A stretch of DNA of 64,000 nucleotides from Triplophysa rosa (GCF_024868665.1 NC_079895.1:24918597-24982596); one strand, 5' to 3'. Shown: positions 34,001 to 46,680, counted from the first letter of the stretch. Numbers and translations are program-made. The notes: generated by a model from the letters alone, not told the origin.

Positions 34001-37000
34001 AAGGTCTTTGCACATACAGTCCTAAATTTTCGTGTGCGTTTTTTCGTATTTGGCGCTCGTTTGAACGGTGTCTCTGAATTGTTAAAAGACCTCTGAAAAT
34101 GCTTGCTACGGATGCGAAAAACGCAGAAAAACGAACCCAGTCCGACTGTTTTTATGACGGACGAAAATATCGGAGGCAGTGTGTAAATTTTATTGACACA
34201 ACGCGAGGTCGTTTTTTTTTTTAACGTGCGGAAATTTCGGACTCGATGTGCAATGGCCTTTACTGTAAAGAACTCTTTTTCGAACATGTTAGAGTGCAAT
34301 TCCAACAAAACCAAAGGAATTTCAGTCACTGTAAGCTGTAGGGTTCTGGAAATAAAAAACACCCATTTGTGTGATTTGAAGAAATTTGATGAAAGGGTGC
34401 TACAAAAGGTTCTTCTGTCTTCTGCACCTTTTTTACACATAAAGGCGAAAAAGCAAAATATAATAAAATACAATGTAATCGAGTCATGTAAATGTTTTGT
34501 ATTTATCTCTTAAAAATAAAGGTGCAACGCCATAGAAGAACCATTTTTGGTTTCACAAAGACCCATTCAGTCAAAGAGCACTTTTCCACCATCGCGCCGA
34601 ATCGTTCTCGTTGCTTAATCGTTCCACACCGTGCCGATCCATGCCAGCCGGTACATAAATGGTTTCATTTTCCACCGCAGGGCTGATAACGGAAATTTTT
34701 CGAGCAGAGAACAGTTTGTAATCGTGTCGTGTCGAACGAGGCTCACGTGGAAACATAACTGTAACCGTTTAAGACGATTCGGCGCGATGGTGGAAAAGCG
34801 CTCAAAGGTTCTTTAAGGAACCATTTCTTTCTTACCTTTTTGTAATCTGAAGACGTTTTCTTTTCAGCACAAAAAAACTTTTGTGAAACAAGGCTTCGGA
34901 TGTTTACGGCTCTTTATGCAACCATTAAAAAAAGGTTCTTCAATGGAATTTATTTTTAAGCGTGTATTGTAGATGTAGATGTAGACCACTTTGCAAGATG
35001 AAAACACTGGTCCAGAAGCACTTCCGGTTTCATTTTTATGTATTTTATTTCTAAATATTACACATGTAATTAAATCTTAAAGATATTTGTTTAACATTTT
35101 GATTTGGTTATAAATGTTCTGTTGTTTGTATTTTGTTCAAACGTGTGTGTAGTGTTAAAAAAACTGAAACGAGACGTTTTTCTGGACCAGTGTTTTACGA
35201 AGTGGTCTATAATACATACAATAATATTAACATTTCAAGCCAATAGTTTTTAGGCCAGTAGAGAAATACCTGTGAATGCTTAAATACTTGTACATTTATT
35301 TTTGAAACTTCTATGAATGTGCAGTTACTGTTACACTCCATGGCAACAAAAGTTTTAGCATTAACTTTTGTGTGTCTTGTCCTGACGTGAAGCTACCATC
35401 AGAATGTTTGGCAGATGCACACACTTACAATGCCGTTGTTATTGCGGTCCCAGAGGAGCATGGTGCCGTCGTTACGTGTGGGGCTGCTCAGGTACAGAAC
35501 CAGAGTATCTGCGCAGTGCTGCTTTCTACAGATATACGAAATGTGATTCCTGATCACCTCTTTCTCTGTGGCCGGGTACATCCCGTCTGTCTCTTTAGCT
35601 ATGAAAACAACCACAATTTTAAAGGATTTGGAGAGCGACATGACTTTTCCTTAACATCATAACATTTCAAATGTGGCTTTTTGTCTCTGTTGTTGAAGTT
35701 CTCTTGTTTTATATCAAATACCCGAATAAAAGCTTGACTTTTGACTTCAATTGTCCTCTCACCTGCTACCTGACCATTCCCAGCAAAGAATGTCTTTATG
35801 TGGTCCTTATGGAAGCCGTTGTTCCTCAGCATCTGGTAGAAGAGCTGTAGGTTCTGCACATGCCGCTGGTATGTTATCTGCTCCTGCCAGCCACCTGCAT
35901 AGGTTAAAGGTTACATAAATCCCTATTCGAGCCGTCATTCCCGAGACAGCTGATAAGTTCAAGTATTCGCCCAGAATTTTAAACATCAATCAGCTGACCC
36001 GTGGTCAGATTATACTAATAACTTCATCACCCGTGTGAGGTGTACTTTGTTTTCTACCTGACAAGAGGACGGCGTGATCGCAGGTCTGGTAGAGGCGGCA
36101 GGACAGGTGCGTGGCCAGCCGCTGCTGGTGACACCGGCGGGTGTTTTTATTGAGCTCGCAGCTGGAGATGGGAATGTTGGGACTGCTCTGTGGCAAAGGC
36201 TCTGGGCATCGGGCAAAGTCTGGGTGACCTGTCATATCGAGGAATATGTGATACACACACAATGACTTACACAAAGTTATTGTTTGGCTTCATAAAATGT
36301 TGAATATAGCAAACGTGTCATATCGTAGCTGCCGTTCCGAAACCTTGGATGTCCAAATTGGCTGTTTTTCAGGAAACGGAAAAAACAATGAACTTTTTGA
36401 ACGATTAAATACTTGACAAGCACTTTTTTAAAGTCCCCGCGAAGCGGAAGTTGCAATCGTTTTTGCTTCCTTATTTTGACGCATTTCAGAGTGAAATGGA
36501 ATTTCCAACGAGAAAATAGTGGGCGTGGCTGTCGTCTTTCTCTGCGATTTGATTGGATGTATAAAATACAGCCGTTGCATTTTGAAATGGAGCTGGCAGA
36601 AGACTGACAGTTGAAGGGGAGGAGTTAACGGATGCTCCGCCCAAGCCGTCTAACATACTCATTTAAGATGGATAGTCATTACAGAAAGGAAGTGCATTTT
36701 CAGATTTCAACTAAAGATTTATAAGGGCACACGAATTTTAAAAAGAGAATGACCCACATTCATAAACTATTTACAATAAACACTGCAATATTTCATGAAA
36801 AGGTAGGCATTGTCATTTTTTATTTCACTGGGACTTGAATACTTTTTATTGGTTAGATATTTGCAAAGCCCAGTGACAAACATAAACTTTATAAAAATTA
36901 TGAAATATGGAGATACAAGGTTTTAGAAGGACCGCAGCGATATGTGATATTTTATAGTGCTTTTTAGTCACCTACTCACCTACACAGCGCAGACATTGGG

Positions 37001-40000
37001 TTCGGTTGCTGTCCCTCACTCCCACCACTAGGGGGAGAAAGTGAATCTCGCAGTGCCCGCTGCTGTGCTCCATGCGGCCGATTCTCCCCATCGTGCTCCT
37101 GCGGGCCCTCGCCCGGCTCACCATACGATCACTGCGACTCCGTCTGCGCTTCAGCTGATTCTGACAGCGCGTTTTCACTGCCATGGTCAAACACTCCTCC
37201 CCTGGAAAGTCAACAGACGTTAATCAAAAAAGTACTTGTTTAATCTGAACTGATCTTTGCTGGACGCCTATTATCAGATAATATTAGTAGAGTTTATTGG
37301 AAACATTTTTATCCAAGATACAAGCAAGTTGGAAGTTGGGTTATTGCTTTGTGTATTCGCACAAACACAGAATGATCACCATGACAACCTGCAGTAGGCT
37401 GGATAAATGTAAACTTCACTGACATTAGCCACGCTTGTTTACCACCGTGCAATTGTCCACCTGATTTTAACAAGAAAAAGCTGCAGTACTAATCTTAACT
37501 TTGAGAAAGAAAACGTTCTTTCAAGAGAAGCGATAATAATGCCTTTTAAACAAGCGTAGCCAGAGACCGCGCACAGCGGTGTGCATTCTTTCAGCATCAG
37601 CCATACTTTCAAACTATTCATTTAAAACGCACGCCATAGTTTAGACAAGAGCGCCAGGCTACAGATGCCAAGCAATCTTTATCAGTTTCACGCTTAGCAA
37701 GCTTGGAAAGGACAGCGGTGCGGGGGGTGTAATCACAAACCATTATAAATCCATTTCACTTAACAAGTAAAATTACTCTCTTACAATGAAAGGTTTCCTT
37801 GGCTGAAGAATGTGTGGTAAGACAGAATCAGTAGCTGTAATGAGTGTCTCTCTGCGGTCGGTCGTATCCGGGGGCCGATTACAAAAACCCAAATAGACCT
37901 GTTATGATTTTAAATGCGGCCAGAACTGAACGTAGCTTTCATTCTGATCTCTGACATGCACCACATCTTTAATGAAACTGGTCGTGTTTGGACACATTCA
38001 GACCTTAAAACGCTTGCAGATTTGAATTGAGTTACGAGCTTTTCTGTCTGGAGTTAATGTGTAAACCAAAGCTATTTTGTTTATTATTTCTAATGTGTTT
38101 GGTCGTTATTACCCTCTCCGAGGTTCATTTTGTCTCTAGTTACTAAAACTATTCCTAGAAACAGTTGAGGCAGGGTGTGTGTGCTTAGCCTTTGAGAATG
38201 ATCTTGAAATTAGGAGTTTATTTGCAAAGTGAATCACTGTTAATGTGTCTGAAACTTAAAACAGCCTCGCTGGCCAGTCACTCAATGTCTTTAGGTTTTG
38301 GTGTTTGAAAGGGGCCTCGTAAGTGAACTGGTTTCGGATAGACTTTAAAGGGACAGTTCACCCAAAAACAAAAATTGTGTCATCGTGAATTACTCGAGTT
38401 GTTCCAAACCTGGAAAAATGTCTATGTTCTGTTGAACACAAAATAAAATATTTTGAAGAATTTAGGAACAAACAGTTCTGGGGCACCTTTGACTACCATT
38501 TTAATGGTAGTCAATTAAAAGATTGACTACCATTATTTGCGCAATAATAAGATTCCGCAGAATTTGCAGAATTTGCGCAATACGATAAAAAAAGCGAAAA
38601 ATAAATGTATTAATAAATATGTTACTTTCAACCACTCCAGCTCATGTTTTGTCTTCCAACAAATTGCCAAACTGCATGCACAGGATTGTGGGATATCATA
38701 GGCAGCTAAGGAACTGTACATCTCTAAATCTATCAGCCAAATGTGTTATTTTAATACACATGTTGTTAAAGAGAGTTCATCCAAAAATGAAAATTTTCTC
38801 ATCACTTACTCACCCTCTTGTCATTTCAAACCTGTATGACTTTCTTTCTTTCGCAGAACACGAAGATATTTCGAAGAATGTTGGTAACCGTACAGTGCCG
38901 GCACCCATTCACTTCTATGGACACAAAACCAATGCAAGGGAATGTGTGCCGGTTAACAACATTCTTCAAAATATCTTCCAGTGCGAATGTTTACATTTTG
39001 TTCAAAGGTGATTGGTTCACTCAGGTCCTGGTCTATAATAAACTGGGGGCATGTCTGAGCTGGGCACTGAACCCAGAGTTAAGGACTGAACACACTCAGT
39101 GATGAATTATTGACCGCTCTTATTGTGAATGCATGACTTTTGGCTTAGGCGTGTGTCTGCCCTCCACTTTACCTGCAGGGAGCCAGACTGTTCCTAACAT
39201 TAGATCCTTGTGCAAAGCTCTCTATCTCACTCACACACATAAAAACACACATCACACAGTCTTGCTTCATGGCAGATAACAGCACTTCTCAACTTAATGT
39301 CTCATTTTTTACAGTAAATTACTTCCTATACAGTAGATCTGGGCATTTGCTTTGTCACATTTGGTATACTGTTCGAACTTTATAAACATAATGTTGTTGT
39401 CCTCAAATAATTAGGAGCCTATAATGCCTTACAGCTGTCCATACACGCTCGCGTGACTGCATGTTATGACACTTCTAGTTCTGCAGGACTGTTCTCCTTT
39501 TATTACCAATCCTGTCTGAGAGTTATAAAAAGAGAATTGGTCACGCTACACATCACACAGTGTTTATGTGCTGTAGGGTAATTTCCTACTAAGTACTTAA
39601 ACTGAACAATGCAATTAAATATAAAATTACACACAATTAAAGTGATTACCTTAATATGTAACTAAAAAGACAATGTGTCCTGTTGTGTTAGTAGTCATAC
39701 TGTATGTGTAACATCAGTAACAGTTACTCCTGTTCCAATTATGTGAACTCGAGGAATTCTGTGATTCTAGAGATCTGCCTTTCTCTATAGTGTCTCCATC
39801 ACGTCAGTTGCCAGGTACAATTTTAAGTACGCTTCCATAATGCACGTAAAGTGCTCTATTGTCTTGTCACACATTCATTTTGTACATAATATACAAAAAT
39901 AGTCTTTTGTACTCATGGTGTCTAAAAATTCCACAGTTGAGTATAGATCATCTTATGTTAATCTTAAGAAGTACTAATACAAATCTCTTGTATATGAAGC

Positions 40001-40969
40001 ACAAAATTAGTGAGTGAAAATAGAGCACATCAAGTACATTAGGCTAATATACACTTAGTATTGTATTGTACTTAATGTGTTAATATTATTGTCTTGTTCT
40101 TCATCTGTAGTTTATCGTATCTTTGGAAATATTACTTAAATAAAACCTTGTTCTGATTGTAATTTAAACATTGATTTGGTACCTCATGCACGCTGTAATA
40201 TTTAATCTTATTTTATTTTGCATTTTATATTTTTGCTGTTGTTCGTTGCACTGTACATATTTTAATTTGCATATGTCGTTTCCAAACTAACTGACTGAAA
40301 TATTCTAAAAACGTATCTATTATTATTATTATCTGTGGCTTTTATTGATAAACTATGGTTACTGTGATGTGTATATATATATATTTGTTGTTGTTTAGAT
40401 GGACACCGTAATGCATTATTTAAAACCAACAAAGTACTAATCACTTCTTTCGTGTCAAGTTTCTTCTTAAACGAACCGTCAGATTCAGTACACTCACCAA
40501 GATAAATTCCATCCATATGAGCACACTTCTTCTTGGTAATGTTGAAGTTAACATAGAACAGAACCACCGGGTGTCCGAAGCTCTCTCCGGGACTGGGGTC
40601 CAAAACCAGCACCGCGTCATGCGCACTGGCTCCGGGGTACAACTCTTCATTCGTCCTGCTCTCATCATCCACACTCGAGTCCGCAGACTTTGACGGAACA
40701 GTCCCTGTGAAGTATGAATCGGGTAGTATCGCAAGCACTTTCCCCGCCGAGTTGGATTCAGAGACGTACACCGCTACTCCGCTCAGGTGGAGGTGAGAGA
40801 ATTTCTTGCACTCGCTCTCCGGTAAAGAGACTCTCCGGCACAGATTGAGCTTCAGGTACTGAAACCCAGTTCTCACCCATCGATCCAGACGAGACAACTT
40901 CATCTGCGATCCACAACTCTCTCCAACGAGTAAAGCACAGATGAAAAGAGAAACGCACTGGAACTTCAT
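31074..40969 (-). CDS. Secreted protein with legumain-like fold lacking catalytic residues, seven exons
   Basis: Exons: 40969-40498, 37201-36980, 36228-36058, 35894-35763, 35598-35429, 32648-32412, 31262-31074. All borders are GT-AG and the total is 1593 nt, joining without a break to 530 residues. A signal peptide is clear (MKFQCVSLFICALLVGESCG). Residues 1-157 have Cys pairs and an NFT glycosylation site. Residues 158-231 hold a basic stretch (RRRSRSDRMVSRARARR) that could be a processing site, then CEIHFLPLVVGV. Residues 232-288 are Cys-rich. Residues about 290-470 follow a peptidase C13 layout: LQLFYQMLRNNGFHKDHIKT, DTLVLYLSSPTRNDG where legumain has its DHG histidine, and RRVLLFVEQSYSGVL where it has the EACESGS cysteine. 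Both catalytic residues are therefore missing. The legumain comparison is my inference. I do not recognise a gene name. The gene points away from ttll4. Confidence 0.75.
32046..32328. mobile_element. TTAA-type MITE, nearly complete copy
   Basis: The right end GGATGAACTATCCCT is followed by TTAA (32329-32332). The left end AGGGGTAGTTGACCCAATAA follows TTGA, a mutated TTAA. The interior has AAAAGAAGATATTTTGAAGA and its inverse around a TCCATTGACTTCCATTATAT centre. It is in an intron of the secreted-protein gene. Confidence 0.75.
32770..32842. repeat. 3' fragment of TTAA MITE family
   Basis: CAGGTTTGGAACAACTTGAG, GTGAGTAAATAATGACAGAA and TTTTTCCCTTTAA match the right end, with the GGGTGAACTA part deleted. 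Confidence 0.6.
34002..34259. mobile_element. Short inverted-repeat element with TTA duplication (PIF/Harbinger-like)
   Basis: The ends are AGGTCTTTGCACAT and the complement AGGCCATTGCACAT (12 of 14 identical), flanked by TTA at 33999-34001 and 34260-34262. Inner ends also pair: AAATTTTCGTGTGCGTT against the complement of AACGTGCGGAAATTT. A three-base TTA duplication is typical of PIF/Harbinger elements. It is 258 bp and non-coding. Confidence 0.7.
34579..34801. mobile_element. Palindromic hAT-like MITE
   Basis: The left end CACTTTTCCACCATCGCGCC pairs with right end GGCGCGATGGTGGAAAAGCG. Flanks TCAAAGAG (34571-34578) and TCAAAGGT (34802-34809) match at 6 of 8, suggesting a decayed 8-bp duplication. 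Removing the insert restores the host repeat phrase ATTCAGTCAAAGGTTCTTTA. Confidence 0.7.
38349..38520. repeat. 5' part of TTAA MITE family
   Basis: After TTAA (38345-38348) it reads AGGGACAGTTCACCCAAAAA, then GAGTTGTTCCAAACCTGGAA and TTCTGGGGCACCTTTGACTA. The right half is lost around TACCATTTTAATGGTAGTCA. Confidence 0.6.
38770..39008. repeat. TTAA MITE family, right terminus missing
   Basis: After TTAA (38766-38769) come AGAGTTCATCCAAAAATGAA, TCACTTACTCACCCTCTTGT, AGAACACGAAGATATTTCGA and the inverted partner CATTCTTCAAAATATCTTCC. This explains the 130-codon frame at 38619-39011, which I do not regard as a gene. Confidence 0.65.
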
Positions 40970-40999
40970 ACTTTTGCAGTTAGAAGATTTACTTGGCTG

Positions 41000-43600
41000 T
41001 CCTGTCTTGTTTTTGTTGGTGAACTTAATTTATTCCGACAGTGAACGCTGGAGATTGTGTGGGACACGGAATGAAGGATGCGTCCTGTGAAGTTTGCAGA
41101 GATGCTGCTGTCTTTGTTAAAGGTGCTCAGAGCAGCATCCAGATGAAGAGTATTGTGCCACAGAAACTCATCCCACAGGCTCTGACATACTCTTAGAAGG
41201 GGGGGGGAGAGAGAGAGAGAGAGCAAGCGATGCCTGTCAAGTAAATCCCATAATCAAGTCTAACTTTTCAAAATGTTTTTAGATACGTTTATATTCATAA
41301 CAAACTTGCTTGTTTAAATATGCAGGCTGAGAACGATAAAAAACATATAGGCCTTATTTATATAATAAATATTAGAAAAATGTTTTCATTTGTTAAAATC
41401 TTATAAATGTTGCTACGTCATGGCAGCAGTCTTCCGAATCTGGAATTTATTGTATTGTAATGTTCGCCTTGCTGCTTGGGTCGAATTGCGTCACAAATAC
41501 GTACTGTCTGTAACGTTTAGGCTATATTATAAATAACAGATAGGGCCTAACGCCTTTCTAAATGTCTGTGTCTGGGGAATTAAATACCCATTTATATTGT
41601 TAATTGAACAAAAAAACATTAAAAAAGGTAAAACTTTTCATTTCAATTGTGTTTAAATCTAAAAGCTTGATTCTAACTTTATACGCAGGACCTCTTTTAT
41701 ACGGCAGATGTGTAGGATTTCAAACGGCCAGTCTAAGCAGAACATTATACATGATTCATTATAAATGAAGAACAGAGGCCCATTTACTGATCAGTGAAAA
41801 ACGATATGGTTTTACACGTTTAGGCTAGTAAACTGTAAAACCACACAGGCAAAAGGACAACATTTTCTGCATCGTCTAAAATTAAACCACTCATTTTGTT
41901 TTATTTTGGAAACTTATTGACAAAAAATTGTCCCACGTCACCCTAAATGTAATATGAAAGTCAGCACATCCCTGTTTCTAAATACAGAACTGTAGAACGA
42001 TTTTGTTAAACTTAGATTGTTGCACATCTTAACCACAGAGGGGCGCTGTTTTCCTATCAAGTGGGACTACGAACAGGATCATCAAGTCAGAAATATGTTT
42101 AAAGACTGAATAAGTGTAACATTGTGTCAAATATTTAAAAATGGTAGATCTAAGATGATTGGTTAGTACAGTGTTTAGCAACATTTCTTTCATGTGCCGT
42201 TTTCAAGGTGTTTCTTGATTAACATTAGCCAAGTTGCCTGTGCAAAGAAATGCACTTTATAAGCAAGACTGGGATTTAAGTACTATTTTGTTATTTGCAA
42301 ATTGATGGAAAAGTAAATAAATCCCCCCAAAAAGACTGAGATTTAAAGCGCATATCATGGCCATAAGATTTATTGTACTTACAGATTTTTTCCCCATCTT
42401 ATTTAAGAAACTTTCCACATTGTGTATGCTATATTGTGTTAGGCCATTAACACCAGTTGATCTCATTTACTTATTTATTTACTTTCTGTCTTTTGCAGGT
42501 TTTTATCTGATGACTAACACTAATCTGAAACCCTATTGTAAAACATTCACCTTGACCTGTTTTCTTATTTATTCTCATACATTTTTCTTCAGACTGCTGT
42601 GCTGTCTAGTAGTGAGTGAATAGTTCAAAATGGAAACTTGTCTTCTCATGCTGAGGTAACCACAACATCAGTTCAGTAAATGTAACTCTATCCAGTACCA
42701 CGTCAGGGTATAATTGAAGATAGATCTGATCGAACCCTCTCTGCACCTAAAAATTCAAGCACGTCTTTCAGCATAGCACAGCATTGTCATTTACTAGAGG
42801 GCTACAACCCTGTCTTTAATTCAGTCTAAAACGTACTGGAAAAGAGTTCAATGTAAAGCTGTCATGACCTATAAGTTAAATAGAGCATGTGTTCTCTAGC
42901 AACTTTGTTTGCGTTGATCACTAAGTGTGTGTGTTTGTGTTTGTTTGTGTGTGTGTGTCTCGTGGTGACCAGCTGAGAGTTTGAATTGCAGGTGCTTTGT
43001 CACAATGCATATTTAATGTTAAGTACATGTGAGATGGTGATACTGGGTTACTTCATTCTGTAAAAGAGTTTTCAATAACTGTAAGTGATATTGGATGAGT
43101 GTAGGCTTTGGCACAGAAGACTTAAGAAGTTAAGGTTAAGGTTAAGGTTAAGAAGCTGTTGTGGTTCTCACTTGATTGAGAAATGTATTATATGTGGCTA
43201 CATGTATCCAAAAAAAATAATAATGTGAATCTTTATCTAAGGTAAGAGAAATGGCTATTGGTCATATTTTTATTGTTTTCAGTTTAGATTGTATGCTTCC
43301 CATTGAAGGTGTATGTTGAAATTATATTAAGTTGAAATGTTATTATTTAGCCTACAGTAGTTATGTAATTGTTTGTTTGGTTAATAGTATTGTTCTCATT
43401 GCATAAAAAAACAAATTTATTTTGTATTTATTTAACCATTTAGTTGGTTGGTTACATGGGTGTTGTAATTGTAATTGTTTTTGTTAAATATAAAAATGTA
43501 TGTATCTCTATTTATGTGTTGCGTTGAATCGTTCGTATTTATTCAGTTTGTATAACTTAAAATGTTAAAATTCTATGAACAGATTGAAGTTTGTTTATGG
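41000..43600. other. Intergenic region between divergent secreted-protein and ttll4 genes
   Basis: It should contain the promoters of both genes. Only simple repeats are definite: a GA run at 41206-41222, a GT-rich tract at about 42926-42960, and a short GTTAAG hexamer array at 43130-43155. No coding exon is recognised. Confidence 0.5.
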
Positions 43601-43639
43601 CCAGGCTGTACATTATTAGTCTGTGGGGGTGTTAGACAC

Positions 43640-43727
43640 AGCAGCTCAGACGCGGGAGAAAAGCACGAGGCGAGGCGGGTTTCTGGAGCGCGAGACTGCA
43701 CACAAATCAACCTGTCATCCCAAGCCG
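43640..43727 (+). promoter_or_regulatory. Candidate ttll4 first (non-coding) exon in a CpG-rich patch
   Basis: The segment is GC- and CpG-rich against an AT-rich background (GACGCGGGAGAAAAGCACG, GGAGCGCGAGACTGC). It ends at CCAAGCCG followed by GTAAGACG, a strong donor at 43728. The next acceptor in the same direction is the ttll4 coding exon at 46681. The transcription start is not determinable. Confidence 0.5.
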
Positions 43728-44766
43728 GTAAGACGCGTTTTATTGTTTTAGAAATAGGCGTATTGTTTTACGCTTTACTAAACGTTAGAGTTAAAGAGGG
43801 TGTACTACTAGTCTCTGACAATCGCGGTCTGTAATGAGAAAGTGTGTTTTAACAGACTGAAGCGAGTGTTGTGTGGTAAGCTAACTGGCTAACAGTTAGC
43901 CTCGCTTCAAAATCTATTACGCTGCCTAAATAGAAAGCATATAAAGCGCATATTATGGCCGTATTATGATGTCTTGGTAAGCATGTCGCTAGGTTTTTAG
44001 ACACGTTGCCGTTTACACAATATACAAGTGTTCATGTGTGAAAGAATGCCCACGGTGCCAACCAGTATTGACTGTATATTAAGACAAGCTTGTTTTAATG
44101 TCTGCCAAGCGAAGGTGTTGGTCTTAGCTAATTTAGTGTAATTTAGACTGAACAGGTAAACAAAGCTTTCTGTCTTTTGTGAGTAACTGTTCGGTGTAAA
44201 CACTGACATTCTCAAAAAACTGTTATTTTAGTGCTCATCAATGTTCCATAATTCCTATAGTTCATTATCAGACAAAATAGTCTCCTTGTGCATATAACAA
44301 GTTACATTTACGTCTGAAGTTCATATTCATATATTCAATATATATTAATTTTAAAATTGTGATTATCTGAACTGAAAAATCATGCCAATTTCTTCAGTGA
44401 ATATAAATAGTTTTACTTTGTACTTAGAGCTTTGTATACTGATATCATTGTTTAAAATTCCTGAGTTATGGATGTAACATTTGTAAAAAGAAATTGTAAA
44501 CCCTTGTTGATAGAGTCCAGACATCATTCAATGTGCAAGTTTTCCATTTTGATGAGGAAAAATAAACATGTTATGAGTACACATGCTTTTTGAGTGACAA
44601 CATACTTTGTAGGATTTCTGTGAATTAAAATGCACAAACCAGAAGCAACCATACCCAACAAATGGAGAAGGGGTGACTTTTCATAAACCATAATAGTTAT
44701 TTTAATTTTATGTCCCCATTTATGAGGAATATGGACAGTGGTTGCGACAACTCTAAAAGAACTTAA

Positions 44767-45328
44767 AGGGGTCATATGGCGTGAATACGTGTTTTTCTGT
44801 GTCTTTGGTGTGTTATAAGTTGCCCATGCATGTATTAGACACGTAAAATTGCAAAAATGAAAGTGTGGGAACAAAAGAGTCATTCTATCTAAAAGCGAAT
44901 GCTCACCCAGACCTGCCTGAAACGCCTCCTGTAACCACACCCCCACAAATCTACGTTAGTTCGTGGTATGAGTTGACTAAGACCACCTAAATTTCTACGC
45001 AAGTAAGGTGGGCGTACCTGTCAGTACAATTGCTTTGGAACCTGATGTTCCAAATATGGTAAGAGGCGTTACATTTCCGTCACACGCTTACAGTATTCGA
45101 CCAATCACTATGCACTGGTTAACTGGCCAATCATAGCACACCTCGCTTTTCAGAGCCATGAGCTTTGTAAAAAATCTGTGCGTTTCAGAGAGGCGGAGCA
45201 AAGAGGAAATACAAACATGCACGGTATGTGGAAAGTACAGCGTTTTTGAACCTTAAATCGTGTCTACACATTGCATTACAAATAAAACAAACGATAAAAT
45301 TCGTTTTAGCCCTGTCATATGACCCCTT
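44767..45328. mobile_element. TTAA-flanked MITE with AGGGGTCATATG ends, complete copy
   Basis: TTAA at 44763-44766 and 45329-45332 flank AGGGGTCATATGGCGTGAAT and CCTGTCATATGACCCCT. The interior includes ATAAGTTGCCCATGCATG, GCTCACCCAGACCTGCCTGA and GGCCAATCATAGCACA. A truncated second copy lies at 60206-60570. Confidence 0.8.
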
Positions 45329-45552
45329 TAAGGCACTTAGCTGACTATTGAAATCCATGCTTTAAAAATAAAGTTTGAAAATTTTATGAGAGACCTCACA
45401 TGGGTATTTAACCCACCATACATTGACATCTGACCTATCAGTATGGTAAACATCTTTGGTACAAACTTTTCTTCATGGTAAGGTTGACATTTGCATGGAA
45501 TTGCACGCAAATGATTTGTAAATAACGTGTATACAAATACAAGTCTACTGAG

Positions 45553-46545
45553 TAGGGCTGGGTATCGATTCTGATGTTACGATTCGATTCCGATTCACAA
45601 GCTCTCGATTCGATTCGAATCAATGATTACCCAGATAGCAAGCAACCATTGAATCAATGTTAAAAAATAGTTGATTTAATTGCATTGAATCAATATCACT
45701 TTTGCACCTGCAATTAATGTAGACATTTTTTAAAAATGTAAACAAATCACCATTATTGTGATCAGGCAACACTTTTACCACGTTCAATGTATACAGTAGC
45801 GCTTTAATAAGAGCACTTATACATTGATAGAGAAAGAGATGTTTTGAAAAGTTTACTTTTAAACATGACCAGTTAAAGAAAACTTAACATTAAAATACAA
45901 AAGTTAATATAATTGTGATTTGTTGAAATTTCACCTTTTTTTTAACATAAATTGCAGGTGCAAAAGTGTTGTTGATTCAACGCAATTAACATTGACAAAT
46001 GAACCATTTTTTAACATCGATTCAATGGTTGCTTTCTATCTGGGTATAGATTTAATACAAATCCTATAGATATTTCTAAAAAAGATCAGTAAATATCACA
46101 TTACAATGGTGAATTAAAAAATGAAATGAAGAGCCATAAACCTGTATATTAAACTTTAAAACACTCAGGTATATTGAAACAGAACAGTTATTTTAAATTT
46201 AAGATGCAGTATAACAAACAAAATTTCACAAAAATAGTTGTAAATAGAGGCTGCAATCATGTGAACCGCTGCCTTTTATATGAAGGTGATGTTAAATTCG
46301 ACGACACACCCGGATCCCATGTTAATTAAGCAATGAATGAAGGATACTCCCTGTTGTAACATCCACCCGTTGTAAAAAGAAAAGTGACATCTAGTGGATA
46401 GTAATAGCAATAACATTCACGTAAATGAATGTTCAGTGCTTGCGTAAATATGAAAGAAAGAAAAAATCGATTCACAGCTTTTGAGAATCGATATTGAATT
46501 GATCTGTTTAAAAAAGCGATTAATCGATTTTTTTGCCCAGCCCTA
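45553..46545. mobile_element. hAT-type element with TAGGGCTGGG ends
   Basis: Termini are TAGGGCTGGGTATCGATTCT and AATCGATTTTTTTGCCCAGCCCTA. The flanks CTACTGAG (45545-45552) and CTACTAAG (46546-46553) are a near-perfect 8-bp target duplication, as for hAT elements. It is 993 bp including a nested MITE at 45630-46044. No transposase is encoded. It lies in the first intron of ttll4. Confidence 0.85.
45630..46044. mobile_element. TA-flanked MITE nested in the hAT element
   Basis: The left end CCCAGATAGCAAGCAACCAT and right end ATGGTTGCTTTCTATCTGGG are inverted, extending inward over about 40 bp (TTGAATCAATGTTAAAAAAT and partner). Inner pairs such as CACTTTTGCACCTGCAATTA recur inverted at 45952-45971. 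TA occurs at both borders (45628-45629, 46045-46046), as for Tc1/mariner-type insertion. It is 415 bp. Confidence 0.8.
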
Positions 46546-46680
46546 CTACTAAGCAATAACTGTGAAATCATTTAAAGAAAATCCTTACAAACATGTTACA
46601 TTTTGACATTAAAAGTGAGACACAAGGTAGTGCGTTAGGTGTTTCATACTGACTTATTTTTCTCTGTCTTACAATTATAG

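Larger units (their letters stand above)
33870..34960. repeat. AAGGTTCTT-family repeat broken by younger insertions
   Basis: GGTTCTGTAAAGAACCTTTA and GCAAGGTTCTTGTGCTG (33880-33950), CATAGAAGAACCATTTTTGG (34531) and AAAAAAAGGTTCTTCAATGG (34927) belong to one dispersed repeat family also seen at 139-270. Two inverted-repeat elements (34002-34259 and 34579-34801) sit within it. Confidence 0.5.

Noticed and set aside
33991..34513. 160-codon minus-strand and 106-codon plus-strand frames
   Set aside because: They cross the border of the TTA-flanked element at 34002-34259 and follow its palindrome; not genes.
40262..40497. Continuation of the first exon of the secreted-protein gene to a stop at 40262
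   Set aside because: A strong GTGAGT donor at 40497-40492 and six following exons that keep phase make the read-through tail intronic; low-complexity Asn repeats support this.
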